From Mycobacterium sp. ITM-2016-00317 (GTDB taxonomy: Bacteria; Actinomycetota; Actinomycetes; Mycobacteriales; Mycobacteriaceae), in the NCBI RefSeq assembly GCF_002968295.1, contig NZ_CP134399.1:4650001-4714000 (forward strand): 64,000 nt of DNA, in the 5' to 3' direction. This document shows, in pieces, positions 30,817 through 38,944 of this stretch. The notes below the pieces were generated by a model. That model did no database searches. It saw nothing but the letters and a program-made list of their open reading frames with translations, and had not been told where the DNA came from. A program made the position numbers and the translations under genes. Each line of letters starts with the position of its first letter. Positions within the stretch are counted from its first letter, which is position 1.

Positions 30817-31446
30817 TCAGTTCATGTTCCAGGGCTCGCCGTAGGTGGTGACGCTGTCACCGGTCGACGAGATCAGGCGGGCGAACGGACGCAGCAGCAC
30901 GCCGCCGGCAGCGCCGGTGACGGTGCCGTGGGCGTTGGACACCGCGACCGAGCCGCCGGGGCCGGCCACGTCCACGGAGAAGGTGGCGACTTCCTGGATG
31001 CCGGGGCCGTTGCCCAGGTCCGCGGAGATCGACAGGCCCGGGAACAGCGGCGGGGTCACGATGCTGTCAGCCAGGTTGTCGTCCAGGCCCCAGCCGTCGA
31101 ACGCGATGTTCGGGGTGGTGTAGCTGAAGTTGATGCCCACACCCAGCGACCACGGGAAGCCGACCTGGTAGCCCAGCTCCAGGGTGCCCTCGAAGTCGTC
31201 GGCGCCCTCGCCGGCCACGATGTAGCTGGCCTTGCCCGAGTGGAACCACTCGCGGGTCAGCCGGTTGCGGTCCAACGGGAACACGCCGTTGAGGAACGTG
31301 TCCCACTGCTGAACCGTCAGCGTCCGGCCCTGGCCGTCGACCAGGCTCAGCTCGTTGTCCAGACCTGCGTGAGAGGTGCCAGTGCTCACGAACAAAGCGG
31401 CGATGGACGCGACCATCGCGATTAGCACCCGACTGATTGCCTTCAT
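30817..31446 (-). CDS. MspA family outer-membrane porin (copy B)
   Basis: 209-aa precursor nearly identical to copy A. Differences are two in the N-terminal signal region (MKAISR for MKVITR), Val for Ala at residue 20, Asp for Gly at mature residue 96 in the constriction loop (GLDDNL for GLDGNL), Leu for Val (PGLSIS) and Gly for Ala (AGPGGS). ATG 31446 has GGGAGA upstream. A GC-rich hairpin sits in its leader at 31470-31488 (AAGCCCC/GGGGCTT). It is the promoter-proximal copy. The Asp adds one negative charge per subunit near the pore constriction. Confidence 0.95.
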   Translation of the reverse strand: MKAISRVLIAMVASIAALFVSTGTSHAGLDNELSLVDGQGRTLTVQQWDTFLNGVFPLDRNRLTREWFHSGKASYIVAGEGADDFEGTLELGYQVGFPWSLGVGINFSYTTPNIAFDGWGLDDNLADSIVTPPLFPGLSISADLGNGPGIQEVATFSVDVAGPGGSVAVSNAHGTVTGAAGGVLLRPFARLISSTGDSVTTYGEPWNMN

Positions 31447-31831
31447 CTTCTCCCTAGCTCTGTGGAACAAAGCCCCGGGATGGGGCTTCGCTTCGTCCGT
31501 GCCTGGCTACTGCTACATCACACACTTCGCAAGACTTTGATGTGGGAAAGATTAGAAACTTCACATCTGGCTCTTACGCTGCGCACATCGTTGCATGAGG
31601 AACATAACGGGGAGGCATCAGGCGGGCAACGCGTAGCTCCAGCGGTCCAAAACGGAGCTACCCGCGGCACATCATTTGCTGGACATCCCCCGGCGGCCGA
31701 CTTCCCTTGACGCCCGTCGACGCGAAAAGGCCTATCAACCACCGCGGAATGTGACCCCGCACTCAGCTATTCGCTGGAGAGTTCTGGGGCGTTACCCGGC
31801 CCATCACCGGGCACGGGAGTGAAAGCACTGC
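31447..31831. other. Long upstream region of the porin pair
   Basis: 385 bp without a supported gene. It is less GC-rich than its surroundings, with several AT-rich stretches, and holds the leader hairpin at 31470-31488. Porin genes of this family are known to have distant promoters and long leaders, so this probably carries the porin promoter. Confidence 0.5.
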
Positions 31832-31987
31832 TCAGTCGTGGTGTGGCGGCACGTTGTCGCGGAGCCACCTGTCGCGGTCTGCCATATCCTCCGGCGACGC
31901 CGAATCCCATTCATCAGTGGTCACGTCGGGTAACTCGTCACCGAAAACGCGATTAACTAGGTCCTTCGACCTCTGAGGATCTCGCAT
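31832..31987 (-). CDS. Conserved small acidic protein (51 aa)
   Basis: Short reading frame starting MRDPQRSKDLVNRVFGDELP and ending DRWLRDNVPPHHD. The pattern DLVNRVFGD...WLRDNVPPHH resembles small conserved mycobacterial hypotheticals that I know from general experience. It is acidic, has no signal peptide and no cysteine. No clear Shine-Dalgarno precedes ATG 31987. The surrounding 165-385 bp on both sides are non-coding. Function unknown. Confidence 0.65.
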   Translation of the reverse strand: MRDPQRSKDLVNRVFGDELPDVTTDEWDSASPEDMADRDRWLRDNVPPHHD

Positions 31988-32160
31988 CACAAACCGATCT
32001 TGATGTGGCCAAGATCACAGTTTGCCGGATCTGACCGTTCACCTAGCTGTAACACCACGGTTCCGGCAGCGTCATGCAACACGCCGGCAACGCAGTGAGG
32101 CACGGAAGCACGCCGTGCCAGGACTTTCTTCATTCGACATAACCCATGCGGGCAACCCGC

Positions 32161-32658
32161 TTAGATATCCAAACTGGATAGCTGGGCGATCACCTGGGCC
32201 GCCAGCGGTCCCAGAGTGGCCATCCCGTCGCGGACCGCGGCGCGGGAGCCGGCGAGGTTCACCACCAGGGTGCTGCCCGAGATACCGGCCAACCCCCGGG
32301 AGACACCGGCGTCGATGATCCCGGCGGACAGGCCGGAGGCCCGGAGCGCCTCGGCGATCCCCAGCAGTTCGCGGTCGAGAAGGTCGCGGGTCGACTCGGG
32401 GGTGACATCGCGGGGCGTGACGCCGGTACCGCCGACGGACACCACGAGGTCGACGCCACCGATGACCGCGGTGTTGAGGGCGTTGCGGATCTCCACCTCG
32501 TCGGAGGACACCACCACCACACCGTCGACGACGAATCCCGCCTCACCGAGCAGTTCGGTCATCAGCGGGCCGGTGCTGTCCTCTTCGTCGCCGTGAGCGG
32601 TGCGGTCATCGACAATGACGACCAGCGCGCGGCCGACCAACGCATGGGGTTGTTCCAT
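32161..32658 (-). CDS. moaB2: Molybdenum cofactor biosynthesis protein MoaB/MogA family
   Basis: 165-aa MPT-adenylyltransferase-fold protein: GRALVVIVDDRTAHGDEEDS at the start, DLVVSVGGTGVTPRDVTPE as the MPT-binding motif, and SGSTLVVNLAGSRAAVRDGM as the second conserved loop. ATG 32658 was chosen because minus-strand TACGGT (32671-32666) lies exactly 7 nt upstream. M. tuberculosis MoaB2 (Rv0984) is in the same position downstream of pepD and is linked to the MprAB stress regulon, for example through binding SigE. Confidence 0.92.
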   Translation of the reverse strand: MEQPHALVGRALVVIVDDRTAHGDEEDSTGPLMTELLGEAGFVVDGVVVVSSDEVEIRNALNTAVIGGVDLVVSVGGTGVTPRDVTPESTRDLLDRELLGIAEALRASGLSAGIIDAGVSRGLAGISGSTLVVNLAGSRAAVRDGMATLGPLAAQVIAQLSSLDI

Positions 32659-32665
32659 GAGCTCA

Positions 32666-32671
32666 ACCGTA
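32666..32671 (-). promoter_or_regulatory. moaB2 -10 element
   Basis: Minus-strand TACGGT (32671-32666) with a 7-nt spacer to ATG 32658, so moaB2 likely has its own leaderless promoter in addition to readthrough from pepD. Confidence 0.5.
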
Positions 32672-32735
32672 TATCTCGGCACCGTCACCGGTGCAGCCAC
32701 ACGCAGGTCGGGGCGATGCCGGTCGGCGGGAGTCC

Positions 32736-34121
32736 TCACGGGCTGGCCTTGCCGAGCGTGACGTCGACGGACTGCGTCCTGCCCGACGGGTCCAGGAACG
32801 TCAGCGTCACCGTGTCTCCCGGAGCCTTGGACCGCACCGCGGCCACGAGCGCGTCGGCGCTGCTGATCACCCGGTCGTCGAGCTTGGTGACGATCACGCC
32901 GCTGGGCAGACCCGCGGCCGAGGCTGCACCGCCGTTGTTGACCTCGACGATCTTGGCTCCGTCGACGCCGACCTCGTTGCCGACCTGCACTCCAAGCGAG
33001 GCGCGGGATGCGGACCCGGTCTTGATGATCTCGTCGGCGATCCGCTTCGCCTGGTCGACCGGGATCGCGAAGCCCAGGCCGATCGATCCGCCCTGCGGTC
33101 CCCCGGCGTCGGCACCCATCGTGGCGATGGCGGAGTTCACGCCGACCAACTCGCCGTTCATGTTGACCAGGGCGCCGCCGGAGTTACCCGGGTTGATCGC
33201 CGCATCGGTCTGGATCGCGTCGAGCACGGTGTTCTGGTTGCGCGCGTCCCCGCCTGCGGCCACCGGCCGGTTCAACGCGCTGATGATGCCGGTGGTCACG
33301 GTTCCCTCCAGGCCGAGCGGGGAACCGATGGCCACGACGTCCTGGCCGACCCGCAGGTCCGCCGAGGAACCGATGGAGATCGGCGTCAGGTCCGACACGT
33401 TCTGGGCACGCACGACCGCGATGTCGCTGCTGGGATCGGCGCCGATCACGGTGAACCGGGCGGTCTTGCCGTCGGAGAACGTGACCTTGGTCTGCGGCTC
33501 GTCGCTGCCACCCGAGGTGCCCGCAGCCGTGGCCACGACGTGGTTGTTGGTCAGGATCAGCCCGTCGGGCGACAAGATCACCCCGGAGCCCTCCTCGGAC
33601 GACCGGCCCTGGTTGACCTCCAGCTTGACCACGCTGGGCACGACCTTGGCGGCGACCGCCTCGACCGAGCCGGTCGGTGCGCTCGCGGCGGGCACACTGG
33701 GCGCCGCACCGGACGCGCTGATCCCGCCGAGGCTGTGGTCGGGGTGCACCAGCATCGCGACCCCGCCGCCGATACCCGCGGACACCATCGCGAGAGCCAC
33801 CGCGGCGGCGGCGAGGCCCGCCGTGCGGGGCCGCTTCTTCGGCGGCTGCGCGGGCGAGGGCATCCCGGGCCGCGGGTACTGCCCGGGACCGGTGGGCATC
33901 GGGGCGCCCGCATACGGGTCATAGGGCGACCGGAACGCCTGCCGCTGCTGCTCGGTCGCGTAGCGCCAGTCCCAACCACCGCTGCCCTGCGGTTCGTAGG
34001 CGCCGGTCTGCGGGCGATTGTGACCGGCATTGTGCCCCGGATTGTGGCCGGGGGCCTGCCCCGGGTATCCGGACTGCCTCCCAGGTTGCTGAGTGGGCGA
34101 GTACCTCGGATCGTTGGTCAT
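32736..34121 (-). CDS. pepD: HtrA-type serine protease PepD
   Basis: 461-aa membrane-anchored protease of the extracytoplasmic stress response. A disordered cytoplasmic N-terminus (Pro/Gly/Gln-rich, residues 1-105) leads to one TM helix (TAGLAAAAVALAMVSAGIGG). The trypsin-like domain has the triad His in LTNNHVVA, Asp in SSDIAVVRA and Ser in NPGNSGGALVN, and a C-terminal PDZ domain follows (GVIVTKLDDRVISSADALVA). ATG 34121 was chosen as in Rv0983. It lies 212 bp downstream of mprB, with an inverted repeat between them, and is a known MprA/SigE target in M. tuberculosis. Confidence 0.96.
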   Translation of the reverse strand: MTNDPRYSPTQQPGRQSGYPGQAPGHNPGHNAGHNRPQTGAYEPQGSGGWDWRYATEQQRQAFRSPYDPYAGAPMPTGPGQYPRPGMPSPAQPPKKRPRTAGLAAAAVALAMVSAGIGGGVAMLVHPDHSLGGISASGAAPSVPAASAPTGSVEAVAAKVVPSVVKLEVNQGRSSEEGSGVILSPDGLILTNNHVVATAAGTSGGSDEPQTKVTFSDGKTARFTVIGADPSSDIAVVRAQNVSDLTPISIGSSADLRVGQDVVAIGSPLGLEGTVTTGIISALNRPVAAGGDARNQNTVLDAIQTDAAINPGNSGGALVNMNGELVGVNSAIATMGADAGGPQGGSIGLGFAIPVDQAKRIADEIIKTGSASRASLGVQVGNEVGVDGAKIVEVNNGGAASAAGLPSGVIVTKLDDRVISSADALVAAVRSKAPGDTVTLTFLDPSGRTQSVDVTLGKASP

Positions 34122-34179
34122 GTCGGTGCAGTGCTCTTCCTGGAGTCGGGACCGTCGCAAGGAAAACGAACGTTGCTAG

Positions 34180-34203
34180 CTCAGCGTGCCCAAGCGTGCT
34201 GAG
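34180..34203. promoter_or_regulatory. Inverted repeat with CTCAG words upstream of pepD
   Basis: CTCAGC (34180-34185) and GCTGAG (34198-34203) form an inverted repeat with a 12-bp spacer, about 60-80 bp before the pepD ATG. On the pepD strand the word TCTCAGC resembles the CTCTCAG repeats before mprA, so this may be an MprA site. Confidence 0.4.
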
Positions 34204-34333
34204 AATCGGCTTAGAGAAGGATTGCCGTTCTGACAACTTTTCGAGCGCGCCGTCGCGTCAACCCCCATCTTCGCCAACGCCCGCGCCGATCGCGCTCACC
34301 TTCATGCCGCGTGTACCCCCCGTGTCGCGTCGT

Positions 34334-35773
34334 CTACTCGGTCTGGTCGGGACCGATCGGTGACGGGCGGCCCGGCAACACCACGTGCATGGACGTGCCC
34401 GGAGGGTTGCCCCCCGGCACCGTCTCACCGATGTGCAGCATGCCGCCGTGCTTGAGGACCACCTGTTTCACGATCGCCAGGCCGAGCCCCGATCCCGGCA
34501 TCGCCCTGGCCGTGGTGGAGCGGAAGAACCGTTCGAAGACCAAGCCGCGCTCCTGCGGCGGGATTCCCGGACCGAAGTCCGACACCACCAGTTCGGCGTG
34601 GGTGGCGTCGACCTGGGTGAGCCGCACACCGACGTGCGCCCCGGGCGGGCTCCACTTGGCGGCGTTGTCGAGCAGGTTCAGCACCGCCCGTCCCAGGCCT
34701 GCCGCGTCGCCGTAGACCTGCCACGGGGTCACCGACACGTCGAACTCGATGTCGTTGCGGCGCCGGCGCACGCGCTCCAGCGAGCGGTCGATCACCTCGG
34801 CGAGCTCGACGGTCTCGTGCACCGCGAACCCGGCGTCACCGCGGGTGAGATCCACCAGATCGCCGACCAGGGTCGACATCTCCTCGATCTGGGCGATCAC
34901 GTCGGCGCGCAACTCGACCATGTCCTCTTCGGGAATTCGCGGGGCGCCCGGCTTCATCGACTCCATCAGCAGCTCGACGTTGGTGCGCATCGAGGTCAGC
35001 GGTGTGCGCAGCTCGTGGCCCGCATCGGCGACCAGGCGGGCCTGACGTTCTCGCGATTCGGCCAGTGCGCGCAACATCATGTTGAAGGCCTCGGTGAGCC
35101 GGGCGAGTTCGTCGTTGCCCACCACGGGTATCGGGCGCAGGTCGTCGGTGCGCGCCACCCGTTCGGCGGCCTGCGTCAGCCGGGCCACCGGCCGCAGCCC
35201 GGCGCTGGCGACCATGCCTCCGGCGATCGCGGCCACCGCGACGCCGAGACCGCCGACGATGAGCAGTACCGAGCCCAGCCGTTTGAGCACCTGACCGGTC
35301 GGGGCCAGGCTCTTGGACAGCAGCAGTGAATTACCGCTGTCCAGACGCACGGCCAGCACGCGCTGATGCTCGACGGTGCGCAGCGACATCCACAGCGTGC
35401 CGTTCATCACCTCCTGCTCGGGCGGCCCGACGGGCAACGTCTGCCCCTGCTGGTTGGCGGTGTACTTGCTGCGTCCCGGGATGTAGAACATCGCGTTCAT
35501 GTCCGAGTACGCGGTGCCCTCGATCGCCTTGCCCGGGTCGGCATCGAGCGCGCCGCTCTCGACCAGCATCTGGGCTCGGCTGCGCAGCTGGTCGTCGATG
35601 TCGTCGTACAGCGCGCGGGAGACCACCGCGTACACGGCGACGGCCATCAGCACGACCGAGATGACCACCATCGACATGGCCAACAACATGACCCGCCAGC
35701 GCAGCGACACCGAACTGGCAGACGGCGGCGGGGCCGACTGCTGCCCCGGCCACGGGACCCGGTCGGCAGCCAT
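34334..35773 (-). CDS. mprB: Sensor histidine kinase MprB
   Basis: 479-aa membrane kinase sensing envelope stress. Two TM helices (about residues 27-50 and 165-190) flank an extracytoplasmic domain of about 115 aa. HAMP follows, then the phosphoacceptor His in DAGHELRTPLTSMRTN, and the ATPase domain with NLLDNAAKWSPPG (N box), DFGPGIPPQERG (G1) and GSGLGLAIVKQVV (G2). ATG 35773 overlaps the mprA stop (TGATG). In M. tuberculosis MprB is held inactive by DnaK and relays to MprA, controlling sigE, sigB and pepD. Confidence 0.97.
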   Translation of the reverse strand: MAADRVPWPGQQSAPPPSASSVSLRWRVMLLAMSMVVISVVLMAVAVYAVVSRALYDDIDDQLRSRAQMLVESGALDADPGKAIEGTAYSDMNAMFYIPGRSKYTANQQGQTLPVGPPEQEVMNGTLWMSLRTVEHQRVLAVRLDSGNSLLLSKSLAPTGQVLKRLGSVLLIVGGLGVAVAAIAGGMVASAGLRPVARLTQAAERVARTDDLRPIPVVGNDELARLTEAFNMMLRALAESRERQARLVADAGHELRTPLTSMRTNVELLMESMKPGAPRIPEEDMVELRADVIAQIEEMSTLVGDLVDLTRGDAGFAVHETVELAEVIDRSLERVRRRRNDIEFDVSVTPWQVYGDAAGLGRAVLNLLDNAAKWSPPGAHVGVRLTQVDATHAELVVSDFGPGIPPQERGLVFERFFRSTTARAMPGSGLGLAIVKQVVLKHGGMLHIGETVPGGNPPGTSMHVVLPGRPSPIGPDQTE

Positions 35774-36468
35774 CAGGGCGGGGTCTCGCGCAGCACGTAT
35801 CCCACACCGCGGACGGTGTGGATCAGCCGCGGTTCGCCCTCTGCCTCGGTCTTGCGGCGCAGGTAGCCGACGTAGACCTCAAGGGCGTTTCCGGAGGTGG
35901 GGAAGTCGAAGCCCCACACCTCTTCCAGGATCCGGCCGCGGGTCAGCACGCGCCGCGGGTTGGCGATGAGCATCTCCAGCAACGAGAACTCGGTCCGGGT
36001 CAGGCTGATCGGCCGGTCTCCGCGGGTCACCTCACGGGTGACCGGGTCCAGCGACAGATCCGAGAAGGTCATCGCCGCCGAGTCGGCCGACCCGTCGTCC
36101 GGGCTGGTGCGGCGCAGCAGCGCGCGCATCCGGGCGAGCAACTCCTCCAGCGCGAACGGCTTCGGCAGGTAGTCGTCGGCTCCGGCGTCCAGGCCGGCGA
36201 CCCGCTCCGACACCGAATCGCGAGCGGTGAGTACCAGGATCGGTAGGTCATCGCCGGTGCTGCGTAATTGCCGGCAGACCTCGAGACCGTCGAGCCTGGG
36301 CATCATCACGTCCAGGACCACCGCATCGGGCCGAGCGCTGGCAATCAGGTCGAGCGCTTCGCGGCCATCCTGGGCCAGCTCCACCGAATATCCATTGAAC
36401 GACAGCGACCGGCGCAGAGATTCGCGCACCGCGCGATCGTCATCAACGACAAGTATGCGCACCGGCAC
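35773..36468 (-). CDS. mprA: Response regulator MprA
   Basis: 231-aa OmpR/PhoB-type regulator. The receiver domain has [16 protein letters not shown], phosphoacceptor Asp in [11 protein letters not shown], Thr in VLTARDS and Lys in LPKPFA. The DNA-binding winged helix spans about residues 130-230 ([35 protein letters not shown]). GTG 36468 starts the [11 protein letters not shown] form; GTG 36462 is an alternative. Direct CTCTCAG repeats lie immediately upstream. Confidence 0.97.
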   Translation of the reverse strand: MPVRILVVDDDRAVRESLRRSLSFNGYSVELAQDGREALDLIASARPDAVVLDVMMPRLDGLEVCRQLRSTGDDLPILVLTARDSVSERVAGLDAGADDYLPKPFALEELLARMRALLRRTSPDDGSADSAAMTFSDLSLDPVTREVTRGDRPISLTRTEFSLLEMLIANPRRVLTRGRILEEVWGFDFPTSGNALEVYVGYLRRKTEAEGEPRLIHTVRGVGYVLRETPP

Positions 36469-36484
36469 AGTCTCAACCCCCCGT

Positions 36485-36534
36485 CTGAGAGTGGGCTGAG
36501 AGGTAAGCCGCCAATTCGGCGCCTTACCTGAGAG
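36485..36534. promoter_or_regulatory. CTCTCAG direct repeats and hairpin between rpmF and mprA (candidate MprA box)
   Basis: Read on the mprA strand, CTCTCAG occurs three times: at 36534-36528, 36502-36496 and 36491-36485. The last two are 11 bp apart, the period of tandem 8-bp MprA boxes with 3-bp spacers. The first is 32 bp away, about three turns. Between them is an inverted repeat (12-bp arms 36501-36512 and 36518-36529, one mismatch, 5-nt loop) that could terminate rpmF. Confidence 0.55.
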
Positions 36535-36708
36535 TTAGCGGCGGTCGAGGTCGATCAGGCCCAGGCGCGCGGCCTTGAGCAGGCGGCGGGGCACCTTGCG
36601 CTGCTGACCCGCGACGGTGACACCGACGAGGTTGGTAGCGGTGGCCTTCCACTGCGCGCGACGGCTACGGGTGTTCGCACGCGACATCCTGCGCTTCGGC
36701 ACAGCCAT
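36535..36708 (-). CDS. rpmF: 50S ribosomal protein L32
   Basis: 57-aa ribosomal protein starting [20 protein letters not shown] and ending [15 protein letters not shown]. It has no cysteines, so it is the zinc-independent (C-minus) form, as is M. tuberculosis RpmF. ATG 36708 was chosen since the family starts MAVPK; the frame extends five codons upstream without conservation. It lies just upstream of mprA, the order seen at Rv0979A-Rv0981. Confidence 0.95.
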
Positions 36709-37062
36709 GATCGAGCTCTCCATCTATCGGGGGGTGATACCAGTTCGCACTGCCTGCGGGCCCGACGAGGCCGGGCGCTGGCAATTGCTGTTCAGGATAG
36801 CCGGTGCGCTGGGTCGGCTCCAAACTCATGACCCCGGCCGACACGCCAGAGCCCGTTCGGGTGACGCCCCGGACCAGATCCGGCAAACCTCCGCGAAACT
36901 ACAACGCGATACCGCCGGTACTCGCTAACCTACCGGTTGGTTGGTCGCCTCATGGGCGCGACGATCCGCGCCGAGTCTGAACTTGTGGCTGACAGTCCAT
37001 CGATATGTCGCGCACAACTTCAGATTCGGCGGGCAGCACTGAAGGAGACAAGGAGAGTCGCC
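36709..37062. other. Intergenic region with operator-like palindrome before fadE
   Basis: 354 bp between rpmF and the divergent acyl-CoA dehydrogenase gene with no supported gene. It contains the palindrome at 36927-36942 with TAACCT (36926-36931) as a possible -10 inside it, and an AAGGAG Shine-Dalgarno before 37063. Confidence 0.5.
36927..36942. promoter_or_regulatory. Imperfect 16-bp palindrome, candidate repressor operator
   Basis: AACCTACCGGTTGGTT is symmetric at all but one base pair per arm. It overlaps a TAACCT hexamer and sits about 120 bp before the acyl-CoA dehydrogenase start. It looks like a TetR-type operator; the repressor is not in the window. Confidence 0.4.
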
Positions 37063-38214
37063 ATGAGCTTCATCGAGACCGAAGAGCAGCAGGCGCTGCG
37101 CAAGGCCGTGGCGGCGATGGCTGCCGACTACGGGCAGGACTACTACCTGCAGAAGGCGCGAGCGGGCCTGCACACCGACGAGTTGTGGTCCGAGGCGGGC
37201 AGACTCGGGTTCATCGGGGTCAACCTGCCCGAGGAGTACGGCGGCGGCGGCGCGGGCATGTACGAGCTGAGCCTGGTCATGGAGGAGATGGCGGCGGCCG
37301 GGTCGGCGCTGCTGATGATGGTCGTCTCCCCCGCGATCAACGGCACCATCATCGCGAAGTTCGGCACCGAGGAGCAGAAGCGGCGCTGGCTGCCCGGCAT
37401 CGCCGACGGCACCCTGACGATGGCGTTCGCGATCACCGAACCCGACGCCGGCTCGAACTCGCACAACATCACCACCACCGCGCGCCGCGACGGCAGCGAC
37501 TGGATCCTGTCCGGGCAGAAGGTCTACATCTCCGGGGTCGACCAGGCCCAGGCGGTCCTCGTGGTCGGGCGCACCCACAAGGACGGCAACCTCAAGCCCG
37601 CATTGTTCGTGGTGCCCACCGACGCACCGGGTTTCACCTACACCAAGATCCCGATGGAGATCGTCAGCCCGGAGTCCCAGTTCCAGGTGTTCCTCGACGA
37701 GGTACGACTGCCCGCCGACGCGCTGGTGGGCTCGGAGGACGCGGCGATCGCCCAGCTGTTCGCCGGGCTGAATCCCGAACGCATCATGGGTGCGGCCAGC
37801 GCGGTCGGCATGGGCCGGTTCGCGATCGGCAAGGCCGTCGACTACGTCAAGACTCGCAAGGTGTGGAAGACGCCGATCGGCGCCCATCAAGGTCTGTCAC
37901 ATCCGTTGGCGCAGAACCACATCGAGATCGAACTGGCCCGGCTGATGATGCAGAAGGCAGCGACGCTGTACGACGCGGGCGACGACGCCGGCGCCGCGGA
38001 GGCCGCGAACATGGCCAAGTACGCGGCGGGCGAGGCCTCGGTGCGGGCCGTCGACCAGGCCGTGCAGTCGCTGGGCGGCAACGGTCTGAGCCAGGAGTAC
38101 GGCATCGCGTCGGCGCTGGCCGCGTCGAGGCTGGCGCGGATCGCGCCGGTGAGCCGGGAGATGATCCTCAACTTCGTGGCGCAGACCTCGTTGGGCCTGC
38201 CCAGGTCCTACTGA
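37063..38214 (+). CDS. Acyl-CoA dehydrogenase (FadE13-like)
   Basis: 383-aa FAD enzyme that introduces the alpha-beta double bond of acyl-CoAs. The three family domains are visible: an N-terminal helical part (EQQALRKAVAAMAADYG, GVNLPEEYGGGGAGMYEL), a beta domain (MAFAITEPDAGSNSHNITTT, WILSGQKVYISG) and a C-terminal helical domain with the catalytic Glu region GGNGLSQEYGIASAL. ATG 37063 has AAGGAG upstream. The position matches Rv0975c (FadE13), but the accD/accA partners are absent, so chain-length specificity is uncertain. Confidence 0.92.
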   Translation: MSFIETEEQQALRKAVAAMAADYGQDYYLQKARAGLHTDELWSEAGRLGFIGVNLPEEYGGGGAGMYELSLVMEEMAAAGSALLMMVVSPAINGTIIAKFGTEEQKRRWLPGIADGTLTMAFAITEPDAGSNSHNITTTARRDGSDWILSGQKVYISGVDQAQAVLVVGRTHKDGNLKPALFVVPTDAPGFTYTKIPMEIVSPESQFQVFLDEVRLPADALVGSEDAAIAQLFAGLNPERIMGAASAVGMGRFAIGKAVDYVKTRKVWKTPIGAHQGLSHPLAQNHIEIELARLMMQKAATLYDAGDDAGAAEAANMAKYAAGEASVRAVDQAVQSLGGNGLSQEYGIASALAASRLARIAPVSREMILNFVAQTSLGLPRSY

Positions 38215-38346
38215 CGGCGATCCTGGTCGGCCGGGCCGGCACCTCACAGTTTGGTCAAGGGACTTGCATGTGCCGACGTTCGTCGTAGGCTCGTGGGCGA
38301 TGTACCGCGTACGCAGCGAGGAGCCATCGATGACGACGAGCCCTCG

Positions 38347-38938
38347 ATGAGCAGCCCCGCCTCACGCAACGGGTCGATGCGGGCCGGGGACACCGACCGG
38401 ATTCAGGTTGCGCAACTGCTGACCGACGCCGCCGCGTCCGGCACACTCGGCCTCTCCGAGTACGAATCGCGACTGAACCGGGCCTACGCCGCCAAGACCA
38501 ACGACGAGCTGGACCGGCTGTCGGCCGACCTGCCGGGCGCGGTGACGCGCGGGCGCAGCGGCCCGTCCGGCCTGCGCCGTCGTCCATGCTGTTGGCCATC
38601 CTCAGCGGCTACGAGCGCCGGGGCCGGTGGAATGTGCCGTGCCGGCTGACCACCTTCGCGCTGTGGGGTGGCGGCGTCGTCGATCTGCGCTACGCCGATT
38701 TCACCTCACCGGAGGTCGAGATCCGCTCCTATTCGATCATGGGCGGGCAGACGATCCTGGTGCCCCCGGAGGTCAACGTGGACTCCCACGGTGTCGCGGT
38801 GATGGGCAGCTTCGACCACGACGTCGACGGTCCGGCTCCCCCGGTGCGCCGCTGGTCCACATCCGGGGCTTCGCGCTGTGGGGCAGTGTCGGAGTCAAGC
38901 GCAAGAAGCGCAAGCCTCCGGTCGAGCCCGAGAACTAG
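38347..38938 (+). pseudogene. DUF1707 domain protein, two frameshifts
   Basis: Typical DUF1707 start: MRAGDTDRIQVAQLLTDAAA, then GLSEYESRLNRAYAAKTNDE and LDRLSADLPGA. The C-terminal half resembles the cell-wall-active antibiotic response (LiaF-like) domain: VVDLRYADF, MGGQTILVPPEVNV, then HIRGFALWGSVGVKRKKRK. Three frames are used, with shifts near 38582-38590 (one base missing before TCCATG) and near 38831 (CCGG instead of CCGGG). The restored product is about 197 aa ending KPPVEPEN. Such proteins are small and of unclear function in mycobacteria. It is convergent with the VWA gene, 6 bp apart. Confidence 0.82.
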
Positions 38939-38944
38939 TCCCGG

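Larger units (their letters stand above)
30061..31446. repeat. Tandem duplication of the porin gene (period 745 bp)
   Basis: About 640 bp from 30062-30701 recur at 30807-31446 with only scattered substitutions, offset by 745 bp. The encoded proteins are both 209 aa and differ at about six positions. The duplicated unit includes the few bases after the stop codon, while the spacers and terminator hairpins differ, so it is a genuine tandem copy and not a collapsed repeat. Confidence 0.9.

Noticed and set aside
30061..31446. Assembly artefact duplicating one porin gene
   Set aside because: The copies differ at several coding positions, and have different spacers and different terminator hairpins.
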